Assembly (NCBI GenBank): GCA_002492465.1
Contig: DKYT01000012.1
Span: 1-42,343 of the forward strand
Source of the DNA: Lachnospiraceae bacterium UBA7093
GTDB lineage: Bacteria; Bacillota; Clostridia; Lachnospirales; Lachnospiraceae
Length of the DNA stretch: 42,343 bases
Direction: 5' to 3'
In this document: piece by piece, positions 31,642 to 40,182 of the stretch
Layout of the letters: each line of letters starts with the position of its first letter
Position numbering within the stretch: position 1 is the stretch's first letter
The notes under the pieces: model-generated
What the model was told of the DNA's origin: nothing
Database searches by the model: none
What the model saw: the letters and a program-made list of their open reading frames with translations, nothing else
Program-made: the position numbers and the translations under genes

Positions 31642-31670
31642 ATGACGATGCAGAAATAGTCTGATATAAT
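31642..31670 (+). promoter_or_regulatory. promoter of the GH18 gene
   Basis: ATGACG (31642-31647), a 17-bp spacer, TATAAT (31665-31670) with an upstream TG (extended -10). Confidence 0.6.
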
Positions 31671-31692
31671 GAGGACGATTGGAGGTTACAGG

Positions 31693-33390
31693 ATGAAAAA
31701 AAAGATAATACCTGTTTTGGTTGCAATCGTCCTTATTATTCTGATTGCAGGGATAAGCATCGGCATGAAAATATGGGAGAAATACTCCTATACCAAGGAG
31801 CGTGCAGACCTGAACGCCTACTTTAACATATCGGGAGAAGGGGACGTGGCGATTATACTGAACAATGAAATGATGGAAGAGAGAGCCAGATTGTACGACG
31901 GCGTTTATTATCTGGATTTAGACACAGTGCATAGATATTTCAACGACCGCTTTTATGAGGACAAAGGAGAGCAGCTTTTGCTCTATACGGTGCCCGACGA
32001 TATAATCCGCACGGAGATCGGCAGCAGCGAGACAGTCAGTAAAAACGGAGCGGAAACGCTGCCCTATACCGCCGCCAGATATGAAGGGGAGACTCTTTAT
32101 ATTGCCATAGATTATGTGAAGCGCTACACCAATTTCGCTTACGAGGGTTACGGGGAGCCTGACCGTCTGCAGATCAACACTACATGGGAAGAACGGCAGG
32201 TGGCGAATGCAAAAAAGGATACGGCAATACGTGTCTTAGGAGGAGTTAAAAGCGAGATCCTTGAGGATGTGCAGGTGGGAGAAAGCCTGATTCTTTTGGA
32301 GCAGATGGAGACCTGGAGCAAAGTGAAGTCCCGGGATGGGATCATCGGATATGTGGAAAACAAGCATCTGGAGGAGGCAAGCGCGGAGCTGCCCATACCG
32401 GTTACAGATTATGCGGAACCGGAATACACCAGCCTGACGAGGGATCATAAGATCAACCTGGGTTGGCATGTGGTGGCAAGCACAGCGGGGAACGATACCC
32501 TGGAGGCAGCGGTGGCGAACGCTAAGGGATTGAACGTGATATCCCCCACCTGGTTTAAACTCAGCGACAATGACGGGAACTTTACCAGCTTTGCAAGTCA
32601 GAGCTACGTGGATAAGGCACACGGCATGGGGCTTGAGGTATGGGGGCTTGTAGAAAATATTGAATACAAGGACAGCATCGATATGTATGCCATTCTTTCC
32701 TCTACAACTACCAGGGCAAAGCTGATCGACGGGCTTGTGAACGCCGCTCTCACCTACGGGCTGGATGGAATCAATGTGGACTTCGAGCAGATCAGTATGG
32801 ACTGCGGGGAGCATTATATAGAATTTATCCGGGAATTGTCTATTCCCTGCCGCGCCAATGGGATTGTCCTGTCGGTGGACAACTATGTGCCCACCGGTTA
32901 TACGGATCATTATGACAGGGAAGAGCAGGGAGCGGTTGCAGATTATGTGATCGTCATGGGCTATGACGAGCATTATGCGGGAAGTCCGGAGGCGGGCAGT
33001 GTGGCGTCCATTAATTTCGTGGAAGAGGGAATTGAGAAAACGGTGGCGCAGGTTCCCTCCAATAAGGTGATCAACGCGATTCCTTTTTATACCAGAATAT
33101 GGGAGACGACGAACGGAGAGCTGAGCAGCCAGGCGGTTGGCATGGAGATGGCGGAAGAGTATATAAACACCCATAACATGCAGATGGAGTGGGATGATAC
33201 AACCTGCCAGAATTATGGGGAGTATACAGAGGGAGGAAGCTTGTACCAGATATGGCTGGAGGATGAAGAGTCCATAGAGGTCAAGCTGAATATTATGGAA
33301 AAATATCAGATCGGCGGAGTGGCAAGCTGGAGACTTGGTTATGAGAAGCCGGAGATATGGGATGTAATCGGAACTTATCTGGCAAGGTAA
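31693..33390 (+). CDS. membrane-anchored GH18-family glycosidase with SH3 domain
   Basis: 565 aa. One N-terminal hydrophobic helix (about 5-25) acts as anchor or signal. A region up to ~165 resembles the copper-amine-oxidase-like N-domain often found in such wall proteins. An SH3b-type domain follows (about 173-228, AIRVLGGVKSEILEDVQVGE to GYVENKHL). The GH18 barrel spans about 250-560 with the catalytic motif DGINVDFEQ, whose Glu is the acid. Related spore proteins (YaaH, YdhD) act on cortex or wall glycan. GGAGG lies 7 nt before ATG 31693. The cwlD-like gene follows a terminator, which supports a sporulation or wall role. Confidence 0.85.
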   Translation: MKKKIIPVLVAIVLIILIAGISIGMKIWEKYSYTKERADLNAYFNISGEGDVAIILNNEMMEERARLYDGVYYLDLDTVHRYFNDRFYEDKGEQLLLYTVPDDIIRTEIGSSETVSKNGAETLPYTAARYEGETLYIAIDYVKRYTNFAYEGYGEPDRLQINTTWEERQVANAKKDTAIRVLGGVKSEILEDVQVGESLILLEQMETWSKVKSRDGIIGYVENKHLEEASAELPIPVTDYAEPEYTSLTRDHKINLGWHVVASTAGNDTLEAAVANAKGLNVISPTWFKLSDNDGNFTSFASQSYVDKAHGMGLEVWGLVENIEYKDSIDMYAILSSTTTRAKLIDGLVNAALTYGLDGINVDFEQISMDCGEHYIEFIRELSIPCRANGIVLSVDNYVPTGYTDHYDREEQGAVADYVIVMGYDEHYAGSPEAGSVASINFVEEGIEKTVAQVPSNKVINAIPFYTRIWETTNGELSSQAVGMEMAEEYINTHNMQMEWDDTTCQNYGEYTEGGSLYQIWLEDEESIEVKLNIMEKYQIGGVASWRLGYEKPEIWDVIGTYLAR

Positions 33391-33427
33391 GGTTCAGAGA
33401 TCGGATTGAAATTGATAAAATAGTTGG

Positions 33428-33460
33428 ATAAGCTGCGGGGTATACCTGCAGCTTATTTTT
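33428..33460 (+). terminator. terminator after the GH18 gene
   Basis: ATAAGCTGC (33428-33436) pairs with GCAGCTTAT (33448-33456), followed by TTTT. Confidence 0.85.
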
Positions 33461-33498
33461 CATATGTATAAGGGAAGGCAAATGTTGCGAGGCGCAGA

Positions 33499-34206
33499 GT
33501 GACAAACAATCAAAACAGGATATTAAAGCTGATTATGGCGGGAATTCTAATGTTCTCCATGTTTGTTGTGGCAAGAGAAGGCGCTGTCTATGTGAATTCC
33601 GCTCAAATTGAGGAAAAAAAGAGCATCTGCGTTGTGATCGACGCAGGTCATGGAGGCTCCGATCCGGGAAAAGTGGGCATTAACGACCAGCTGGAAAAAG
33701 AAATCAATCTGGAAATTGCCCGGAAATTGAAGATGTTTTTGCAGGCGGAAGGAATCACTGTGGTTATGACCCGGGAAGGGGATGGAGGGTTGTACGATGA
33801 GGGTGCTTCTAATAAGAAGGTTCAGGATATGAAGAGAAGGCTGGAAATCATTGAGAAGGCGGATCCTGTCATGGTGGTCAGCGTTCATCAAAACAGCTAT
33901 CATGAGGAATACGTAAAGGGTGCGCAGGTTTTTTATTACGCAACCAGTAAAAACAGCAAGCGGCTTGCAGAAATCATACAGGAACAACTAAAGGTCCTGG
34001 CTCCGGAAAATAAGCGGGAGGCAAAGGGAAACGACAGCTATTTCCTTTTGAAGAAAACATCCAAGCCTATTGTGATTGTGGAATGCGGATTTTTGTCCAA
34101 CAGGGAAGAAGCGGAGCAGTTGACTACCTCCTTTTATCAGGAAAAGATCGCCTGGAATATCTACATGGGAATTATGAAATACATAAACAGCGAGAAAAGC
34201 GATTGA
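33499..34206 (+). CDS. cwlD: N-acetylmuramoyl-L-alanine amidase, CwlD-like
   Basis: 235 aa. An N-terminal signal-anchor (about 9-28) precedes an Amidase_3 domain with the zinc ligands and catalytic Glu in the usual order: DAGHGGSDPG, KEINLEIARKL, VSVHQNSY and VECGFLSN. CwlD strips stem peptides from muramic acid as the first step to muramic-lactam in spore cortex, consistent with a spore-former. It starts at GTG 33499 with GAGG 6 nt upstream. Confidence 0.88.
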   Translation: MTNNQNRILKLIMAGILMFSMFVVAREGAVYVNSAQIEEKKSICVVIDAGHGGSDPGKVGINDQLEKEINLEIARKLKMFLQAEGITVVMTREGDGGLYDEGASNKKVQDMKRRLEIIEKADPVMVVSVHQNSYHEEYVKGAQVFYYATSKNSKRLAEIIQEQLKVLAPENKREAKGNDSYFLLKKTSKPIVIVECGFLSNREEAEQLTTSFYQEKIAWNIYMGIMKYINSEKSD

Positions 34207-34308
34207 TGATTTTGGGAAAGACCGGAAAAGCTGGTCAAAAACGGGAAAGTATGATAGAGTAAGGTTGAGCGTGTTTCGGAAAAGGCATTTTCCGGGGAGT
34301 ATACAGGA

Positions 34309-35358
34309 ATGAATACACGAATTGTTAAGATGGAAGAAGAAAATTTGGATGTCCAGGCGCTGCAGGAGGCAGGGACGCTTATAAAGGCGGGCGGTTTGGT
34401 GGCATTTCCTACGGAAACGGTGTACGGTCTGGGCGGAGATGCTTTAAACGGCGCATCTTCGGGAAAAATTTATGCGGCAAAGGGAAGACCTTCGGATAAT
34501 CCCCTGATTATACACATTGCCCGAATGGAGGATCTGGGCTATATTGTGAAGGAAGTACCCGAGGCGGCGTATAAGCTGGCGCAGCGGTACTGGCCGGGAC
34601 CTCTGACAATGATTTTTGACAAGGCGGAGTGCGTGCCCAGGGAAACCACAGGCGGTCTTGATACGGTGGCGGTGCGGATGCCCTCCAATCAGATTGCCCG
34701 GGCGCTGATCCGGGAGGCGGGAGGCTACATTGCCGCGCCCAGCGCGAATCTTTCCGGAAGACCAAGCCCTACTTCGGCAAGATATGTGATTGAGGATCTG
34801 GAGGGCAGGGTGGATATGATCATCGACGGAGGAGGAGCGGATCTGGGGCTGGAATCTACGATCGTCGATCTTACCGGGGACAAGCCAACCATTCTCAGAC
34901 CGGGATATATTACGGAAGAAATGCTCGAGGAAACCCTGGGGCAGGTGGAGATAGACAAAACTATCGTGGACGGAAATTCCAGACAAGCGCCGAAGGCACC
35001 GGGCATGAAATACAGGCATTATGCCCCTAAGGGAACCCTCCTGATTGTGGAGGGGGAAGCTGACGAAAGGATTTCCTATATCAACCGCCAGATTTCTCTT
35101 CAAAAGGAGAAGGGGAAAAAGACGGGCGTTATTGCAGCAGATGAGACGGCAGGGAAATATTTTGCGGACAGTGTGAAAAGCGTGGGAAAGCGCTCCGATG
35201 AGGAACAGATTGCCCGGGCGTTGTTCCGGGTGCTTCGGGAATTTGACGATGAAGAAGTACAGGCGATTTATGCAGAAAGCTTTGAAAGCCGGGGCGTGGG
35301 ATGCGCCGTTATGAACCGGCTTTTAAAGGCGGCGGGGCATCAGGTAATAAAGCTTTAA
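34309..35358 (+). CDS. tsaC: L-threonylcarbamoyladenylate synthase (Sua5/TsaC)
   Basis: 349 aa: YrdC domain (about 10-205) with FPTETVYGLGGDA, KGRPSDNPLIIHI and APSANLSGRPSPT, plus a C-terminal Sua5 domain joined by a linker containing KAPGMKYRHYAPKG. This is the long Sua5 form. It makes threonylcarbamoyl-AMP from Thr, bicarbonate and ATP for the t6A modification of ANN-decoding tRNAs. rpiB follows after 27 nt, a common clostridial pair. Confidence 0.95.
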   Translation: MNTRIVKMEEENLDVQALQEAGTLIKAGGLVAFPTETVYGLGGDALNGASSGKIYAAKGRPSDNPLIIHIARMEDLGYIVKEVPEAAYKLAQRYWPGPLTMIFDKAECVPRETTGGLDTVAVRMPSNQIARALIREAGGYIAAPSANLSGRPSPTSARYVIEDLEGRVDMIIDGGGADLGLESTIVDLTGDKPTILRPGYITEEMLEETLGQVEIDKTIVDGNSRQAPKAPGMKYRHYAPKGTLLIVEGEADERISYINRQISLQKEKGKKTGVIAADETAGKYFADSVKSVGKRSDEEQIARALFRVLREFDDEEVQAIYAESFESRGVGCAVMNRLLKAAGHQVIKL

Positions 35359-35385
35359 GAGAAAAGACGGCAGGAGGACGGCAGA

Positions 35386-35820
35386 ATGATAGCGTTGGGA
35401 AGCGATCATGGGGGATATGATTTAAAGCGCAGGATTATGGAGCATTTGGATGAAAAAGGCATTTCTTATAAAGACTTCGGATGCTTTGACAAAAGCTCCT
35501 GCGATTATCCTGATTTCGGGAAAGCGGCGGCAAAGGCGGTGGCGGAAGGCATCTGCGATAAAGGCATTGTGGTATGTACCACCGGTATAGGCATTTCCAT
35601 TGCGGCAAATAAGGTGCCCGGGGTACGGTGCGCCCTGTGCACAGATCCCTATCTTGCCAAAATGACGCGGCTTCACAACGATGCGAATATGCTGGCGCTG
35701 GGGGGCGGCTTTACAGGTCCTAATCTGGCGCTGGAGATTGTAGATACCTTTTTGAACACGGAGTTCTCCCAGGGAGAAAATCATGTGCGCAGAATTGGCA
35801 AGCTGGAAAATACAGATTAA
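35386..35820 (+). CDS. rpiB: ribose-5-phosphate isomerase B
   Basis: 144 aa. RpiB/LacAB fold: GSDHGGYDLK, SCDYPDFGKAAAKAVAEG, catalytic Cys in VVCTTGIGISIAANK, and RLHNDANMLALGG. It interconverts ribose-5-P and ribulose-5-P in the pentose phosphate pathway. The usual CGTGIG is CTTGIG here; the cysteine itself is kept. Confidence 0.95.
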   Translation: MIALGSDHGGYDLKRRIMEHLDEKGISYKDFGCFDKSSCDYPDFGKAAAKAVAEGICDKGIVVCTTGIGISIAANKVPGVRCALCTDPYLAKMTRLHNDANMLALGGGFTGPNLALEIVDTFLNTEFSQGENHVRRIGKLENTD

Positions 35821-35858
35821 GATGCAGGTGCAAATACAGGATAAAGGCAGGTGAAAGG

Positions 35859-37031
35859 ATGAGGGATTTCAAGAAAAAGATGATAGCCGGTGGAATGACA
35901 GCGGTTCTTTTGGCGTGCGCATTTCCCGTGTCCTCTTACGCTGATAATGATAAAATATCCCAGCTGGAAGATCAGATTAATCAGAAAAAGGAAGAAAAAG
36001 AGCAGACGGAAAATGAGATCAGGGAAAGAGAAGGAGAGCTGGAAAACCTGAATCAGCAGACGGAAGGGCTCAAAGGACAGTTAAATAATTTAAATACGGA
36101 CTTGAAAGAAGTCAGCGAACATCTGGAAGAGTTGGAACAACAAATAGAAGACAAAAACCAGGAGATCGAAACCACCCAGCAGGAGCTGGAAGAGGCGCGG
36201 AAGGTGGAAGAAGAACAGTATGCCGCCATGAAAAAGCGGGTTCAGTTTATGTATGAAAAACGGGATTATGTCATGCTGGAAATGTTTTTCGGGGCGGCAA
36301 ATTTTTCGGATCTTCTGAACCGGGGCGATTACTTTGAGCAGCTTTCTAAATATGACAGAGAGCAGCTGGAGCTTTTCAAGGAGACCAGGCGGGGGATTGA
36401 GGAGAAGGAAGCGCTGCTGGAAAAGGAAAAGGAGGAGCTGGATGAGCTGAGGGTTTCCGTGGAAGCGGAGCAAAGCCGTGTGGCAGGGCTGGTCAGCCAG
36501 ACCTCCGGCAAAATTTCCACCAACCAACGGGAAATGTCGGAGACAGAGGCGGAAATGCTGGAGTATGAAAAACAGCTGGCGGAACAAAATAACAGCATTG
36601 CGGCTTTGCAGGCACAGCTGGCGGAGGAAAGAAGGCTTTCCCAGCTGGCGGCACAGTCGGCATGGAGGGATATTTCAGAGATCTCTTTTGCAGATGGAGA
36701 CAGATATCTGCTTGCCAACCTGATCTACTGTGAGGCGGGGAACCAGCCCTATGAAGGACAGGTTGCAGTGGGAGCAGTGGTTATGAACCGTGTTATGAGT
36801 TCGGTATTTCCGGATACGGTGCTGGGCGTTATTTATCAGAATAAGCAGTTCTCTCCGGTGGCGAGCGGACGGCTTGCCCTTGCCCTTGCGGAGAACCATG
36901 CCACGGATGCCTGTTACCGGGCGGCTGACGCCGCCATGTCGGGGCAGACTACAGTGGGGAACTGCCTGTTTTTCAGAACCCCGGTGGAAGGACTGTCGGG
37001 GACTCAGATCGGAGGACATATATTTTATTAA
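35859..37031 (+). CDS. secreted coiled-coil SleB-like cell-wall hydrolase
   Basis: 390 aa. The signal peptide (MRDFKKKMIAGGMTAVLLAC..., likely cut after SYA near residue 28) is followed by a long coiled coil (about 30-270) of the PcsB/CwlO N-terminal type with FGAANFSDLLNRGDYFEQLS between two helices. The C-terminal Hydrolase_2 domain (about 282-390) has LLANLIYCEAGNQPYEGQVA, VGAVVMNRVMS and a FSPVASGR segment. SleB-type enzymes are lytic transglycosylases of cortex or wall. The coiled coil in this protein class usually mediates control by FtsEX-like partners, which is an inference here. Confidence 0.9.
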   Translation: MRDFKKKMIAGGMTAVLLACAFPVSSYADNDKISQLEDQINQKKEEKEQTENEIREREGELENLNQQTEGLKGQLNNLNTDLKEVSEHLEELEQQIEDKNQEIETTQQELEEARKVEEEQYAAMKKRVQFMYEKRDYVMLEMFFGAANFSDLLNRGDYFEQLSKYDREQLELFKETRRGIEEKEALLEKEKEELDELRVSVEAEQSRVAGLVSQTSGKISTNQREMSETEAEMLEYEKQLAEQNNSIAALQAQLAEERRLSQLAAQSAWRDISEISFADGDRYLLANLIYCEAGNQPYEGQVAVGAVVMNRVMSSVFPDTVLGVIYQNKQFSPVASGRLALALAENHATDACYRAADAAMSGQTTVGNCLFFRTPVEGLSGTQIGGHIFY

Positions 37032-37072
37032 AAAAGACCCGCAGAGACGGCAGAGCCGTGCGGGTCTTTAAA
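37032..37072. terminator. bidirectional terminator between the SleB-like and DUF402 genes
   Basis: AAAGACCCGC (33 to 42 of this stretch, ending 37042) pairs with GCGGGTCTTT (37060-37069), with A and T runs on the two sides. It contains the DUF402 stop codon. Confidence 0.85.
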
Positions 37073-37532
37073 TGTACTTTTGGAGGGTGTCGAAGTGACC
37101 GGAATAGATAATCTGCAAAAGCTTATCTAACCGCAGGATACAGGATTTAAGGGTATCCAGGCTGATAGAACGGCTTTCCAGCGCCGTCACGAGCTCGTCC
37201 AAATCCACCACTTTCACGTAGCCGCTGGGGTAAATAATGACGTCTGCAAGCAGATCGGTTACGATCAGGCTGTTGTCAGAGGCATGGTAATCATACTCTA
37301 CGATATCGCAGTACCAATACAAAAGGCTTCCGTCCTCACAGCAGAATTTACTTACTTTAAAGCCTTCTTTTAGGAAATAACAGGAACAGCCATGGTGCAG
37401 GTCTTTCTTGGGGTGCAGCGCCTGCCAGGAGGTAACGATGCGGTCTTCATCGCAGGAGAGGATTATGTCATCCTTGAGAAGGACGCATTCCTCGGGAATA
37501 ATACGTCTGCGGTATAAAATAGGATTTGTCAT
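37068..37532 (-). CDS. DUF402 domain protein
   Basis: 154 aa. The DUF402 beta-barrel core is visible: LLYWYCDIVEYDYHASDNSL, IVTDLLADVIIYPSGYVKVV and DLDELVTAL. Some DUF402 proteins are nucleoside di/triphosphatases (Staphylococcus) or act in RNA metabolism; others are untested. The typical D...D...E metal ligands appear present, so hydrolysis of a phosphate ester is plausible. AAAGGAGG is about 6 nt before the ATG at 37532. Transcribed away from the atp operon. Confidence 0.8.
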   Translation of the reverse strand: MTNPILYRRRIIPEECVLLKDDIILSCDEDRIVTSWQALHPKKDLHHGCSCYFLKEGFKVSKFCCEDGSLLYWYCDIVEYDYHASDNSLIVTDLLADVIIYPSGYVKVVDLDELVTALESRSISLDTLKSCILRLDKLLQIIYSGHFDTLQKYI

Positions 37533-37665
37533 AGAACCTCCTTTGCAGGAATAAGGGTTTGGGCGCCTGCTTTAAAAAAATAGTACTATTAAATAGAAGG
37601 AAAGTCAACGAATTTGCCGGAATTTAGAAGGAGGAAAATTTGTAGCGTAATTCTCGATTATTGCC

Positions 37666-37694
37666 TAGACAGAAGTGGAAAAAGTAGGTATAAT
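37666..37694 (+). promoter_or_regulatory. promoter of the atp operon
   Basis: TAGACA (37666-37671), a 17-bp spacer, TATAAT (37689-37694), a strong match about 60 nt before atpZ. Confidence 0.7.
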
Positions 37695-37755
37695 CATTAG
37701 GTGAGTACAAAATAGAGAGCATTTTGCAAAATAAAATTCTAAAGGGGAGAGACAT

Positions 37756-38061
37756 GTGAGATTTAATCGAAAGGTTTATCAGGCATTAACGATGATAGGA
37801 CAGTTCGGAATTAACATGTTGGTCCCTGTTTTTGTTTGTTCTTTTCTGGGAATGTTTCTGGATAAAAAGCTGGGGACAAGTTTTCTGGTAGTGCTGTTGT
37901 TTTTTGTGGGAGCCCTGGCAGGCGGTTACAATGTCTATCGGTTTGCCAGAGGCATTTTTGCAAGTGAAAGCGAGACTTCGGCATATCTTCACAAGAGCAG
38001 GAGGAACAGGAGAGAAGCAGATGAAAGAAAAGATCACCAGAATAAACAGGACGTTGTTTGA
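37756..38061 (+). CDS. atpZ: AtpZ/AtpI-family small membrane protein
   Basis: 101 aa with two membrane helices (about 16-36 and 40-63), the FLGMFLDKKLGTSF loop typical of AtpZ/AtpI, and a very basic, hydrophilic tail. These proteins help Mg2+ uptake or c-ring assembly and lead many firmicute atp operons. It starts at GTG 37756 with GGGGAG 6 nt upstream (the ATG two bases earlier hits a stop). It overlaps the next gene by 41 nt. Confidence 0.85.
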   Translation: MRFNRKVYQALTMIGQFGINMLVPVFVCSFLGMFLDKKLGTSFLVVLLFFVGALAGGYNVYRFARGIFASESETSAYLHKSRRNRREADERKDHQNKQDVV

Positions 38062-38467
38062 GCTTGAGGTGGGAATTGTAATATTTGGTCTGGTGTGTCA
38101 GATATTTGCGCTTGGTTTTAAGGATAAAGCGGGATACAGTCTGGGATTGTGGCTGGGAATCGGGATTGCAATGCTTGGCGCTTTTCATATGTGGTGGTCT
38201 TTGGATCGGGCGCTGGAGCTTCCGGAGAAAGCTGCAGTGAAAGCTATGAGCACCCACAATATTTTGCGCTATGGGTTCATTGCCGCCGCCCTTGCTTTGA
38301 TAGCGGTAAGCGGGATCGCTCATCCGCTGGCAACGTTTTTGGGCATTATGGGGCTGAAGGCATCCGCTTATATGCATTTTATAACGAAGAAGATCAGTAC
38401 TTTAATTTATGGGGAGGAGATACTTCCTCCGCTGATAGAAGAACCTGCCGGGGGGCAGGATAGGTAA
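38021..38467 (+). CDS. atpI: ATP synthase subunit I-like membrane protein
   Basis: 148 aa, four membrane helices (about 13-31, 39-58, 83-100 and 104-120) arranged in two pairs, like the AtpI/UncI family. Its hydrophobic pattern and position directly before atpB support the call, but the sequence is poorly conserved in this family. ATG 38021 has AGGAGAG nearby and lies inside the end of atpZ in another frame, so translation is likely coupled. Confidence 0.75.
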   Translation: MKEKITRINRTLFELEVGIVIFGLVCQIFALGFKDKAGYSLGLWLGIGIAMLGAFHMWWSLDRALELPEKAAVKAMSTHNILRYGFIAAALALIAVSGIAHPLATFLGIMGLKASAYMHFITKKISTLIYGEEILPPLIEEPAGGQDR

Positions 38468-38479
38468 GGAGGTGAAGAT

Positions 38480-39202
38480 ATGGGACAGGGAATTCTGTTA
38501 TCTGGCAGTACAGAAGTAGACTTTATGATTCATGGGGTCTTTTCCTATGAATTGTTTGGTCAGACAGTATGGATCACAACAACTCACGTATGTGTGCTGA
38601 TCGTTATGTTGATCATCATCGGGTTCTGTATCGCAGCAAACCGGGCGATGAAACATGCCACAGAGGTGCCGGGCGCCTTCCAAAATGTGGTGGAGTTGAT
38701 TGTGGAAAAGCTGGACGGAATGATCGGCGGCGTTATGGGCAGCCAGGCGGTCCGGTTCAGAAATTACATCGGCACGATTTTTATCTTTATTCTGATGAGC
38801 AACATTTCCGGTCTGCTGGGGCTTCGTCCGCCTACGGCGGATTATGGCGTAACCTTTGCGCTGGGTATTATTACCTTTACACTGATTCATTTCAATAAAT
38901 TTAAGTACCAGAAGGTATCCGGCGTTCTGAAGGGACTGTGCGAGCCGTGGCCGATATGGGCGCCCATTAATATCATAAGCGATCTTGCGGTGCCGGTTTC
39001 GCTTTCGCTGCGTCTGTTCGCCAATATTTTGTCGGGAACGGCAATCATGGCGCTGATCTATGCGTTGCTGAGCAAGGTGGCAATTATATGGCCCGCGGCG
39101 CTTCACGTTTATTTCGACCTGTTTTCAGGGGCGATCCAGACCTACGTATTCTGTATGCTTACCATGACCTATATTACGGATGCATGTAATACAGGAGAAT
39201 AG
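38480..39202 (+). CDS. atpB: ATP synthase F0 subunit a
   Basis: 240 aa, five to six membrane helices. The essential arginine lies in SLSLRLFANILSG, and the helix after it ends in the family's C-terminal part (AIQTYVFCMLTMTYI). Subunit a forms the ion half-channels facing the c ring. AAGGAGGTG lies 6-7 nt before the ATG. Confidence 0.95.
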   Translation: MGQGILLSGSTEVDFMIHGVFSYELFGQTVWITTTHVCVLIVMLIIIGFCIAANRAMKHATEVPGAFQNVVELIVEKLDGMIGGVMGSQAVRFRNYIGTIFIFILMSNISGLLGLRPPTADYGVTFALGIITFTLIHFNKFKYQKVSGVLKGLCEPWPIWAPINIISDLAVPVSLSLRLFANILSGTAIMALIYALLSKVAIIWPAALHVYFDLFSGAIQTYVFCMLTMTYITDACNTGE

Positions 39203-39274
39203 CGGCTGGTAATTAAAAAAGTAATTTTAAAATTTAACACATTTTTATGCAAAAAGCACAAGGAGGAAACAGAA

Positions 39275-39538
39275 ATGGATTTTAATTCAAACTTTATTTT
39301 AGGTTGCTCAGCAATCGGCGCAGGTCTTGCCGTTATAGCCGGTATCGGACCTGGTGTAGGACAGGGTATCGCAGCGGGACATGCTGCAGCGGCAGTGGGA
39401 AGAAATCCCGGTGCAAAGTCTGATATTACCTCAACCATGCTGCTTGGTCAGGCGGTTGCAGAGACAACCGGTTTGTATGGTTTGCTGGTGGCAATTTTGC
39501 TGCTGTTCGTAAGACCTTTGATGGGAGCCGCTCAATAA
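39275..39538 (+). CDS. atpE: ATP synthase F0 subunit c, Na+-type ligand set
   Basis: 87 aa, two helices joined by the polar loop RNPGAKSD. Ion-site residues Gln30 (GVGQG), Val61, Glu63, Thr64, Thr65 and Tyr68 (AVAETTGLY) correspond, with a shift of two, to Q32, V63, E65, S66, T67 and Y70 of the structurally known Na+-binding c ring of Ilyobacter tartaricus. The presence of Q, E, the adjacent hydroxyl residue and Y points to Na+ coupling. AAGGAGG is upstream. A 125-nt intergenic region with two hairpins follows. Confidence 0.95.
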   Translation: MDFNSNFILGCSAIGAGLAVIAGIGPGVGQGIAAGHAAAAVGRNPGAKSDITSTMLLGQAVAETTGLYGLLVAILLLFVRPLMGAAQ

Positions 39539-39539
39539 A

Positions 39540-39626
39540 ACGAACAAAAGTCCTTCTAAGGCGTCAAAAAACGCCGCCTAAGAAAGACTAAGTTTGTTCG
39601 AAAAGAATGACTCAGAGAGTCATTCT
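39540..39626 (+). other. two hairpins between atpE and atpF
   Basis: CGAACAAA (from 39541) pairs with TTTGTTCG (to 39600) and encloses AGTCCTTCTAAGGCGT against ACGCCGCCTAAGAAAGACT. Then AGAATGACTC pairs with AGTCATTCT around 39604-39626. No T run follows, so these are unlikely to be terminators. They may set mRNA ends and the higher yield of subunit c. Confidence 0.6.
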
Positions 39627-39663
39627 CTCGGGGCGTGAATTGAGGAGGAAAGGAGGTTTACGG

Positions 39664-40182
39664 ATGGAACCGAGATTGTTTGATCTTGACCTGCAGCTGC
39701 TGGCGGATGCTACGCTGATGATTATTGCGGTTTTTGCGCTGTTTTTGGTGGCGTCTTATTTCTTATTTAATCCGGCGAGAGAGATGCTGGCAAAGAGAAG
39801 GGCGAAGATCAAGGATGAGCTTGACAGCGCGGCACAGGATAAGGAAGACGCGTCTCAGTTAAAGCAGCAGTACGAGGAAAAGCTTAAGAACATCGATCGG
39901 GAAGCGGAAGAAATCTTAAGCGATGCCAGGAAGCGCGCTTTGGAAAATGAAAACAAGATCGTGGCTGAGGCGAAGGAAGAAGCCGCCAGGATTATTGACA
40001 GGGCGAGAGTGGAAGCTGAGCTTGAGAAGCAGAAAGCGGCGGACGATGTGAAGCGTGAAATGGTAGTGCTTGCGTCCATGATGGCAGGCAAGGTAGTGAA
40101 GGCGTCTATTGATACGACCATACAGGAAAGCCTGATAAATGAAACATTGAAGGAAATAGGTGAGAGCACATGGCAAAGCTAG
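39664..40182 (+). CDS. atpF: ATP synthase F0 subunit b
   Basis: 172 aa. One N-terminal membrane helix (about 16-36) is followed by a long charged helix (to ~150) that forms the peripheral stalk, with FNPAREMLAKRRAKIKDELD right after the membrane. The start at ATG 39664 has AAAGGAGGT 7 nt upstream, and an extra GAGGAGG before that; a frame to 39607 would run through the hairpin. It overlaps atpH by 13 nt. Confidence 0.95.
   Translation: MEPRLFDLDLQLLADATLMIIAVFALFLVASYFLFNPAREMLAKRRAKIKDELDSAAQDKEDASQLKQQYEEKLKNIDREAEEILSDARKRALENENKIVAEAKEEAARIIDRARVEAELEKQKAADDVKREMVVLASMMAGKVVKASIDTTIQESLINETLKEIGESTWQS

Noticed and set aside
32236..33174. 312-aa open frame opposite the GH18 gene
   Set aside because: Antisense shadow; Cys/His-rich composition is typical of reverse-frame translation.
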